Shown: positions 1 to 8,589 of the stretch, one piece after another
How the letters are laid out: the number at the start of each line of letters is the position of its first letter
How positions within the stretch are numbered: the stretch's first letter is position 1
DNA from: Rodentolepis nana
Taxonomy: Eukaryota > Platyhelminthes > Cestoda > Cyclophyllidea > Hymenolepididae
DNA length: 13,276 nucleotides
Assembly: GCA_900617975.1 (NCBI GenBank)
Contig: UZAE01013344.1
Span: 10,193 to 23,468 of the forward strand
Direction: 5' to 3'
Program-made: the position numbers and the translations under genes
The notes under the pieces: model-generated
Databases searched by the model: none
Seen by the model: only the letters and a program-made list of their open reading frames with translations
Told to the model about the DNA's origin: nothing

Positions 1-14
1 CCCCCCCCCCCCCC
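1..14. repeat. Poly-C tract at the window edge
   Basis: Fourteen consecutive C residues open the window, and the tract may continue beyond it. A shorter C9 run lies at 499-507. Homopolymers like these are common assembly or polymerase-slippage sites. Confidence 0.8.
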
Positions 15-3000
15 ACCAAGGGTCTTTAAGGATTAAGTGTCTCCTAATTGACTATGCTTTTCTAGAGAATAAACGAACATTTAAATTAAGACTATCTACT
101 TTTTTGGAATAAGAATGTAAGAATTTAGGTCCTACAACAAAACTACCGGACTCCCTCTGTCCAAAAGCAGCGATAAAAATGGTTGTATGTAAATGGAGGA
201 AGAGGGGGATAGGTAAACAATCATACAAATATTCATTCACACACCCGGCGGATTGGCACGTGTTCGAAAGTCCTCTTTTTAGATCAGTACAATGAGTCAT
301 TAGCTAGTCGTCCGTCGGCCATAATTAGTTGTGTGTTATTTTTTGCCGGCCAAGATTGCTTTTGGACTCTGGTGAAGACAGTTCACAGTGGACTTTTTGA
401 TTAGTCTGGGATTTACTATCGCGTCACACCAACCAGTAATTAACGGTGAGAAACAATAGTTTCCCAAACATTCCATAGAAGAAAAAACATTCCAACCTCC
501 CCCCCCCTTTGAAAATATATAGTTAACACTTACCATGGATATTGAGAAAGTGCTCCTGTGTTGTTCTGATCAAAACCACACCTCCAACTACTCCTCTTGT
601 AGCCCAGGCGTAATCAGTGCAGTTGTTCTGATAACAGTAAAATCGGTAAATCGATTAAAGTGAGATAAGCTCAATAGAATGAGCAAAATAGTCAATTGAA
701 ATATGAAAACAGAAAGTTTTGCTATTGTAGCTTCCTAGCCGCTTACTATGCTTCATTGCTGTCCTAGTTGGTCTCAATCTAGAATTTTTTATGTTTATTT
801 TAATTATTGAACTGATGAGTGGGTTCGTTTCCAAAACCCAATGTTAAATCATATTTTGAAGCTCACTATTTTGGTTATACTATCGTTATAATAAAACCAC
901 CATATAACTCAGATAAAATGAAAATGAATTTTTGGACAATTGTTTCATATTTGATGGTAAGACATAAACAAATTTGTCTTTTAATAAATTGCTGAGGATG
1001 AAAGATCAATATCTCTATGCGAATGTCCACTATATCATAATTCATTATTCAGCACAAATATTTTCCTTGATATGATCAAATGAAGCCGTCAATATTGGTT
1101 CCACAATCGGAAGAACTTCAAGTGGAATTCCATAAACACTATACGAGCGTTGGAACACTTCGTTTCAGCGGGCCTAGAAATTAATATTATTATTAAAATT
1201 CTATCTCCACAAACTAGTATTTCGGGTTTTAGAAGAATTTAAACAAGCTCTAACACCCTCGAATACGAACTCATTCAGGAAAAAAGGAACGAGTCCTGAG
1301 ATTCAAAACGTGAGAACATGAACGGCATAAAACGTTAAGCCTGAATTGGAATATCAGACCTTATTCGACCTCTGTAATTAGCTGAATTTGTTTTCTACTT
1401 ATGGGTAATTCCTTCCACTTAATCTTTGCGCAGTGTCCATTGTGAAGAGCTATCTTGCGACGAAAAAAGCTTTACTGTGAACAATGATGTCATTTAATAT
1501 GATTTTTAGGGTATAGGTCATAGATCAAAGGTCTTCTAGAATTGCATTTGCACAGTTTCTCAAATAACATTATTCTCACTAACATTTTTCGTCAAATTTC
1601 GGTAAGTATCACCATTGAAAGACGCCCCAATTAATCCCTCCAACTTTCATTCAATTATTGAGGTTACTTCTATTTGATTTCGCAGTCTTCTAACAAATGA
1701 TCCCTTAATTTAACAAGAATTCAATAAATTAGTAGAGGGGACTGATGCTATGTAATCCTTAGCGGGAGAAGGAATAAGGTGTAGCGGGTTCTTTCAGTCT
1801 TGAAACCTCGATCCTTGAAATAGCTTCATATGTTGACAGGGTTTCTCTATCCTTCAACAATGCAATTTCGAGGGTGTTTGGAGACAGCTTTTTCTTTCAA
1901 TGCAAGAGAGTGAAAATTGCGACTTTCCAAGCTGACCTTATCACCATTACTTTTTATTCACTTCCAAAGCTAGTTTAGGGAGTCGAGAAATTGGTCCACC
2001 AGTTAAGTGGATGTCCAGTCACAATGGTCCACAAATTGGACATGAATTTTTCAGTGTAAAGTTAAACAAAAGGGTTTTTAAGCTTAAAAATAAGTGCTTC
2101 GTTACTCATTGGCGGTTGCATTGATAATGAGCTATTTTATTGTGGTGTAAATGATAAGTGTACGTTAAGAGAAAGTTGAGCTTCATTTGAACTAAAGTAA
2201 AATTAAAATCTATTTAAGCATTTCATTACACTTTTTAAAAGCTTGTATAGAATGTGGCTCATTTAAATGCACAACATTTTTTTCCTAGATAAAAGTGATT
2301 TCTAAAGTCATTAAATGGTTAACCGTCATCTGAATAATAACTCCGAAGCCAATTTAAGAATACTCCTACCAACCCTCACTTTCAGTGGAGGCCAGTTTCA
2401 ACCTCCTCTAACCGTCGGCCACTCCACTCATAGGGCGAGCAAAAATGTGTATTGAATTAAGGACCTAAGATCTGTGGCGTCACAGACGAGCACGTAAACT
2501 GCTTTGTCATTTGTTTTTTTAATATCTTTGTACCTTTTCTATATTCCTATTCTTGATTGTAGAAATTTATCTAAGGCCTTAAAAAGTAGAATACCTACGC
2601 GTCGATTGACAGTCTACTTTGAATGAACTTATGAATTCCAGTCATTAATGCCTGAAAGCTCCTAAGATAGACTGGAAAAATAATTTTAAAAAACAAAGTC
2701 ATAAAATAGTTTCATTCAAAAAGTTAAGAGCCATTACTGTCCTTTTGCCTTCTATATTTGGTGTATTTCTTTCAAAAGCACATTTAAGCATATTTAATAA
2801 AAGTGGAAATCTCATAATTATATCCAACAGAAGATTTTCTACTTGCATACTGTTTAGTGAAGTGCGTTTTTTTCGAAAAATGCTTAACAATACCTTTACT
2901 TTTGGAAGGAAGAAAAAATTCACTTCCATAAAATAAGGCCAAGAAGTTACATAAACACAAATGCTAATTCATATCGGGTTTAATTGGGCGTCGGAATTCG

Positions 3001-3701
3001 TGGGTACCGCTAACTAACCCACTAATTAGAGTGAATAGCCCAAAAAGAAGATAAATTAATATCGAAAATAAGAGTCAAATGAAGGCGGCATGAACTGTTG
3101 AAAAGTACTTTTAACACCAAAGGAGTAAATATACTTTCTCATCGGAATAGTTGCCATTAAAACTGTAAATGTTTTCGATTTCAACGCATTGATCAAATTT
3201 CATGACACGTGTCAAGGATTTCGCAACCACGAATGTATAAATGTATAAAGAATTGTTTGAAAGAAATCAAAAATGAAGATATTTAATATTTCATTATAGA
3301 AATTATATAAATAAAAGTAAATATGGTGCTATAAAGTGATCGTGAAATCTTGATGTTTGCGTAAAGGAGAAGGAACTTCCCAAGCACTATACAGGGATCT
3401 GTACCTGGTAATCACCATAGACAGTAATAAGACATCGTAATTTGAACGGCAGTGAAGTTCCTGAATGCATGATTTTCGTAAATAGTGGCCTCATCCCTAA
3501 TTTGTATTCAAGTTCTAAATTCAAATTATTTCTTAATTGAGAACCACAGAAGTGTGCGGACTCCACACCCCCAACGATACAAAGACTAAAATATTCTTTT
3601 CTATGCATTGGAAGTGCAATGTCAACTTCGCGACATCGATACAACTTAAATGCCGTAATCATCTAAATTTTACTACATGACGAGGTCAATCGTCATTCAT
3701 C
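15..3701. other. AT-rich non-coding stretch, no gene supported
   Basis: I see only short open frames of up to about 90 codons with no recognisable domain, signal or composition unlike chance, and no RNA gene. Apart from the C9 run at 499-507, I find no repeat unit or element end. The frame at 3387-3662 on the - strand is the only one with a promoter-like block next to it and is treated as a weak finding. Confidence 0.6.
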
Positions 3702-3785
3702 GATTGGTCCGTTGGCTAACCAATCATATTTTAACGTTTTTGGATACTTAAATTTAATGATTGGTTAGGCCTTCTCCAACCAATC
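3702..3785. promoter_or_regulatory. Two tandem CCAAT-box dyads
   Basis: GATTGGT (3702-3708) faces ACCAATC (3719-3725), and GATTGGTT (3759-3766) faces AACCAATC (3778-3785). That gives four CCAAT boxes in alternating orientation in 84 bases, with spacers of 10 and 11 bases. CCAAT boxes of this flank type (ACCAATC) are the NF-Y consensus. The block could be a promoter or enhancer, for example for an unrecognised - strand transcript just to its left, but no gene is established on either side. Confidence 0.4.
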
Positions 3786-5318
3786 GCAATCTGGAAAAAT
3801 TCACTTACTGTACATAAATAGTAACTTAATTGCACCGATAAATGCCCAATCTCTTTACTTAGCTAGTCTTGCCCAGTTAAATCTCTGTCCGATGAATAAC
3901 CATTACCATGAAGTTACGATATTCACGTATTTTCGACTGATTAGCAAAGGATCATGAGGGTCTATCGCGTTATTATCCTGGCTCAATTACTTGAATATTT
4001 ACTCTGGTCATTCATTAATTATATTCTCCTATAGTGGTCTTGTTGGACAGTTTATAAAGCGACTTTGGGGCAATTGCGCACTTGACCTGCCTTCTCTGAC
4101 TCGGAGTGAGGTTTAGCCTAGCAACATTATATCATGGAAGAGTCCGACTAACATTAGCTTGCAAATTAAATGTCGTAAAACTTCTCATTCTGACATTTTA
4201 AGCTTTATTTCAATGGATTTGTATTAAGCTGAATCTTTTCACGTTATATAATTGACAATATTATTTAGTATGAAACACTTCAAATTATTCCACACCAAAC
4301 GCATGGATGACAACAAAACGAGACAAGGTATAGCCAAAGAGTATCTTCATCAACTTGATTTGGCAATCGTGGCAAAATTAATTATTATTACATACCCTGG
4401 GTACCGTATTGGTGATAAGTTATGGAAGGAGCATCACGGGGTGTTTAAGTCGAGAATATGATGTTTACAAAGAAGAAAGCTGTCAATTAGTGAATCACTT
4501 ACTAGCCCTACGGATAGTTGTATATAATTTATTTGTCACACTTGGAAATCTCACTTTAAGTATGGTTAGTTAGGTTAGTCTGGCCAACTCATTGTAGCCA
4601 GACCAGAGATCATGATTATGCATTTAGTTAGCGAAATGTTGAACGACACTGACGTAGTCACTCTTTTGGAATGGTAGACGAATTTATTATCCCACCGTCA
4701 AGTGTCCAAGGTAATTTAAGGAAATATTAATGAGAGCTCTAGAATTTTTGGGGAATTTGCATGTGAGAAAGAGAGTTGAGGTCAGTGAGGAATCGGCGTG
4801 ACAGTATTGAAAAATAGTTCAATATTGAAAAGGAGCCCATCATTAATATGTTTTGTACTAAATCTTTATTATTCTGATTTGAAATTTACCATTCTTACAA
4901 CCATCAATTTAGAAGGAACAAATAGGCAGTATTAGGTACGAATTTCTATTGACCATTCGGGTTAGAACGATTCATGCTAATTTACTTAATCTAATCTTGA
5001 TCTAAACGTCTTCTGACTCATACTGGACGAAATCCGAGACTTCTTAGAATTTTACATATTTTATTACGAATATGGCACGCTTAAAATTGAGGTCACAAAT
5101 TGCCTTGGACGAATATTAACTCGCGCGGATTGCACCAAAGTGAAGAGGCTTCGCGAGCCAGCATACTGGAATTTGAAAGCTAACCAAGCTTTTGTCCAAA
5201 TTGTATCCCTGGAAACGACTTTTAAACTAATGGAATTGATAATTATAGGTTAAGTCAATAATTATCTATTCAAGACGAAAAATATCTTACAAAAAACGAA
5301 TAATAATTAGTTACTTTG
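3786..5318. other. AT-rich non-coding stretch, no gene supported
   Basis: Between the CCAAT dyads and SINE copy 1 I see a 69-codon open frame (4252-4461, + strand; first ATG at 4270) with no recognised domain, and the hairpin at 4578-4603. Nothing else is supportable. Confidence 0.55.
4578..4603. repeat. Short inverted repeat (hairpin)
   Basis: GTCTGGC (4578-4584) and GCCAGAC (4597-4603) form a perfect 7-bp stem with a 12-base loop. It is preceded by GGTTAGTTAGGTTAG. No function is evident. Confidence 0.4.
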
Positions 5319-5331
5319 TCTTCACGATTCC
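5319..5331 (+). repeat. Target-site duplication, left copy, of SINE copy 1
   Basis: TCTTCACGATTCC, identical to 5665-5677. The two copies bracket the element exactly, one abutting GGGGTGTG and the other abutting the AAAT tail. Confidence 0.85.
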
Positions 5332-5664
5332 GGGGTGTGTGATAGACTTACCTCCACGTGGTGCACCCTAGGTAACGTATACTCTTATGGCAAAAAAGTC
5401 TATTAACCGGCAGTTGACTTCTGACTTATAACTATCATAACGCCACTGTATGTCATATTCCAACATTTGAGCAGATCTCGCCTTACCTTTTACTCAACAT
5501 TTGTGCCTATCTGTCATTTTACATCTGTGAATCATTACTCTGTCCCCCTCCCCTCTCGACTTTTTGTCCCTTTGATGCTCCCCCTCCTCCTCCGTGAAGC
5601 CTGAAGTCAGCTAAAGGGCTTATGATAACTATCAAATGCCTGCCATTTGAAATAAATAAATAAA
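5332..5664 (+). mobile_element. SINE-like retroelement, copy 1 (with 13-bp target-site duplication)
   Basis: The body starts GGGGTGTG, ends in an AAATAAATAAATAAA-type tail, and is flanked by the perfect direct repeat TCTTCACGATTCC (5319-5331 and 5665-5677). A second copy lies at 12792. The first 91 bases of the two copies match at about 84 positions. The middle has diverged and is pyrimidine-rich here, and the 3' part (CTAAAGGGCT, ATGATAACTATCAAA, CTGCCATTTGA) is conserved again. The target-site duplication and simple-repeat tail show LINE-type retrotransposition. The shared 5' end argues for a complete short element, not two chance 5' truncations of a LINE. I found no convincing Pol III A/B boxes, so the promoter origin is unknown. 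It codes for nothing; the open frame antisense at 5519-5794 runs across it. Confidence 0.85.
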
Positions 5665-5677
5665 TCTTCACGATTCC
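5665..5677 (+). repeat. Target-site duplication, right copy, of SINE copy 1
   Basis: TCTTCACGATTCC, a perfect 13-base match to 5319-5331, directly after the (AAAT)n tail. Confidence 0.85.
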
Positions 5678-8163
5678 AAACTTCTCAGGCTTTGCAGTTA
5701 AGGTATCTCTAAACCCAAACTTCCAACTAGAATATAAAGTTCCTTCACAATTTTCCTTAGTCATATAGGCTAATTCAAAAAATATATTATTCAAGTCAAT
5801 CTGACTTACACTGTGTGAAGCTTGAATTCACTTTCGAAAATTTCATTTTTATTGCGGGAGTAACGCAGTTAACCCCGAATGCAAGCCCCTCAGCGAGCGT
5901 TGACCTAAGATCGACTATTGCGTTAGGTGAAGATGGTAGGTTTTAAAAAGGTTAACATATGTTGTGGTCATGTGACGCACTTCATAGGGCTGGAATTGGG
6001 CGAAAAGGGGAGGTGGGAGTCCTGTCCGGGCTCACAGTCTCCAGTTGCGTTCACTTGAAACGTCTTAACAGACGTCCTCATTCGAGAAAAGGTCATGGAT
6101 TGGGATTTGATGTCCTGTTTACGTTCTTCAGGTAAATACCCATCTATATTTAACTTCTTAAGGTTAATAGGACTTATCGCATAATGTTCCCCTGCATTTT
6201 TCGAACAATCTGAAAAGGTTGGAGGGTGATCTGTAAATCCAAGGCTTTAGCCTTCTTGTGGACTGCTTAAAAAGTATGGACTAATTTAATTGAGTCACAT
6301 TTGTGTCAGCTAGGACTAATAAAAAATTACTTCCCATATCCACTTGGAAGCCCATTCACTGCACTTGACCTGGAAAGAGGGCGGCCTTCAACCTCTAGAA
6401 TTTATTCGTACGGTTGGTCATCCGCATCACTGATGTACGTCGATATTTACGATCCTCTGCTTTGTAGACGTGCCACTTGACCAGCACACAGCACGAACTT
6501 GAATTACCCTTTCCGCTGAATCGTTTTGAACTCTTGCTAAGCGCATCTTAGGTTCCTATTATCTCGATGATCATGGAATAGACAATAAATTTAAGTGATT
6601 CTGTTAATTGATCTGCGAAAGTGGACTTAATTTTCCAATCACGACAATGTTCATCTCACTCGAGACGGGAATAGAAATTGACAAAACATGAATATATTTC
6701 GCATTAAGCTAGTGTCGAATGACAATAACAGAGGGTTAAAGTAAGATTTGGTGTGGATAACGGTTAGATTTTGCCTAGTGGATAGCCTCAATTTTTTATT
6801 TCTTATTTTTATGATCCTTAAGATCAGAATACTCCGAAAAATGCTGAAAGTTCAGCTCTTATTAATAAAAACTGGCACATCTTAATTTAATCATTAAGAT
6901 ATCGTATCGCAATTCGCGCACCATGGCAACCAAATATATAAATCAACAACATGGGAAGAAACTTAATATTCTAATAAATGTGAATGAAAAATGTTTATTT
7001 GGCCTTTTTCTAATAATTACGTCAATACCCGTTCAAGTAAAATTGGTACAACTAGGATTAAAATAATTTAACTCAAAATTACCTTTTATGCAATGAAGAT
7101 AGGCAGTTGGATATTGATTTACTTACTAAAATCGATTTCGGGAGTCATTACATGAAGTCTCATTACGCAAATACTCGAAATCGCCTCTTATGGAATATGT
7201 TCCATGACGCCTTGAATTTGGGCGAATAAAATTGAGTGCTATTAATAGATTTAATTCAAACTCGATAGAGTTTGGTCACCCCTTATTTTGGAGCATCTGA
7301 ATTCTACAACGTCGACTTCGTTATAAATTACTTTTTGATACCTTTTCCGTCTCCTTCTGATATCCAGTTGTCCAAAATGCAAGTCTATCTTTCATGAACA
7401 TTCCTATACTTTTTATTGTAAGTTACTGCAATTTGGTTTATAAGTTAATGAGGCTAGAAATCTTTTTCAACGACTTTCAATCGCCTATCAAATTGCTAAA
7501 GGGTTCGGCCAATTTTGTTGCTAGAAGTAAATTAATTCTGTTGGTATCTGTGATTAATAGGGCCGAAAAGAGCTCTTCCAGATTACAAGGTATCTAAGTC
7601 TTTACAATTAGTCAGTGCACAATAATGTATTTATACAACCCGATAGTATTTCCCAATTTGTGCAACGATACAACTCTATAAAGAAGACAAACACTCTCTT
7701 TTTAGTATAATTTAAACCAAGGAGAATTAGACATATTTCAATTTCAAACCCACCTAAATAGCTTGGTAAAATAAGACTTCAGGATCGATACCAATGGCAA
7801 CAATTCCTAAAAAGCAAGTCAGCATTTTTGGAAAACTCCCGAATGGAAATCACAGGTTATTGGAGCCACAAAACCCTTGATCGTAAAGACGAAAAAATTT
7901 AAGTACTTCAAACGTTCCCACTTAACTTTGCTATTGCCCTTGCACCCAGATTAGTTTAACCATTTAAAACTATTGACTGTCGACAGATATAACAAAATTC
8001 TGTACTTATAGGACACGGTTGCTGTCTAACTATTGCCTGTCAGTATGACGACATCGAACACTTGGGCCTGGAAGCGAATTTAGCAATAAGACAACTCAGG
8101 CATTATTAGTCACTTCTTTCTCATTGGTGTACGCTTACGATTAAACGTGCATAGATAATTCTG
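5678..8163. other. Upstream flank of the HMG-box gene, mostly featureless
   Basis: Apart from the promoter-like segment at 5967-6131 and a 14-base near-repeat spaced 60 bases apart (7968-7981 and 8028-8041), this is AT-rich DNA without a recognisable gene. It may contain regulatory DNA for the downstream gene or an upstream intron. Confidence 0.5.
5967..6131 (+). promoter_or_regulatory. Promoter-like segment with possible short first exon
   Basis: In otherwise AT-rich DNA this stretch carries GTCATGTGAC (5967-5976, an E-box of the USF/TFE type), overlapping TGACGCA (5973-5979), GGGGAGGTGGG (GC-box-like) and the dyad ACGTCT-TAAC-AGACGT (6060-6075). An ATG at 6095 opens a 12-codon frame (MDWDLMSCLRSS) ending at a good splice donor, CAG|GTAAAT at 6131/6132. 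This could be an upstream promoter and first exon, but nothing confirms transcription. Confidence 0.2.
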
Positions 8164-8179
8164 ATTGGTTATTATAAAA
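8164..8179 (+). promoter_or_regulatory. Core promoter of the HMG-box gene: inverted CCAAT box and TATA box
   Basis: ATTGG (8164-8168, a CCAAT box in reverse) is followed after 4 bases by TATAAAA at 8173-8179. A start site about 30 bases downstream would fall near 8200-8205, and the next ATG is the proposed start codon at 8371. The CCAAT box is unusually close to the TATA box; it normally sits 60-100 bases upstream of the start. The strand and the match to the gene are inferred from position. Confidence 0.5.
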
Positions 8180-8202
8180 CAGACAGAGGGTTCGTTGGTA
8201 CG

Positions 8203-8370
8203 CGTACACGAGCCTGTCCGTCTCTCACTTTCTCCATTCGTATCCCCTAAGCCAGCGCTTCTCCTAACCTAAGCGTGCGTCCGTAGGTGAAACCTCAAGG
8301 TCATTTTAAGTTTTCGGCAACGTATAAAGCACCACCGGCCGTCTGTAGTCCCCAAAATTCTTGTCTAGCC
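8203..8370 (+). other. Putative 5' leader of the HMG-box gene, with a possible 3' splice site
   Basis: The segment between the predicted transcription start and the first ATG contains no ATG. Its first part is pyrimidine-rich (8216-8270) and leads to CGTCCGTAG at 8278-8286, which could act as a splice acceptor, either for an upstream leader exon or for spliced-leader trans-splicing if the organism uses it. From 8287 the frame is open into exon 1. The leader could therefore be plain UTR or part of a longer N-terminus. Confidence 0.4.
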
Positions 8371-8589
8371 ATGTGGATGGAGGATTGTGTCGATTGCGTT
8401 TCTGCGCAGAATAGTTTGCAGGCTTGGATCCGTCATTTGACGGACTTCCATGCACTTCCAACCGAATGGCCCAGTGATAGGGCGCTCCGGTTAACAGGAG
8501 TTGCCGCAACGAAACCTTACACTACCATCACCGAATCCAAAAAACGAAGGAGAAAAGACTCAGTTCCTCGGCCGCTCAATAGCTTTATG
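8371..8589 (+). other. Coding exon 1 of the HMG-box gene
   Basis: This exon encodes residues 1-73, starting MWMEDCVDC and ending RPLNSFM. It ends at ATG|GTAAGA, a strong splice donor in phase 0. The open frame extends upstream to a TAG at 8284-8286, so the frame itself does not fix the start. No ATG in any frame occurs between about 8180 and 8371, which makes 8371 the first AUG of a transcript from the TATA box at 8173. A second in-frame ATG at 8377 has G at +4 and could also be used. Residues 1-56 match nothing I recognise. Residues 57-62 are basic, and the HMG box starts around residue 64. Reading past the donor gives unrelated sequence and a stop at 8704-8706, which supports splicing here. 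Confidence 0.8.

Noticed and set aside
812..840. CTGATGAG followed by a hairpin (TGGGTT/AACCCA), as in a hammerhead ribozyme
   Set aside because: The GAAA core that should follow stem II is missing, and no flanking stem I or III or cleavage site fits.
5519..5794. 91-codon open frame on the - strand
   Set aside because: It runs antisense through the 3' half and tail of SINE copy 1, with glycine runs from the CT-rich segment.
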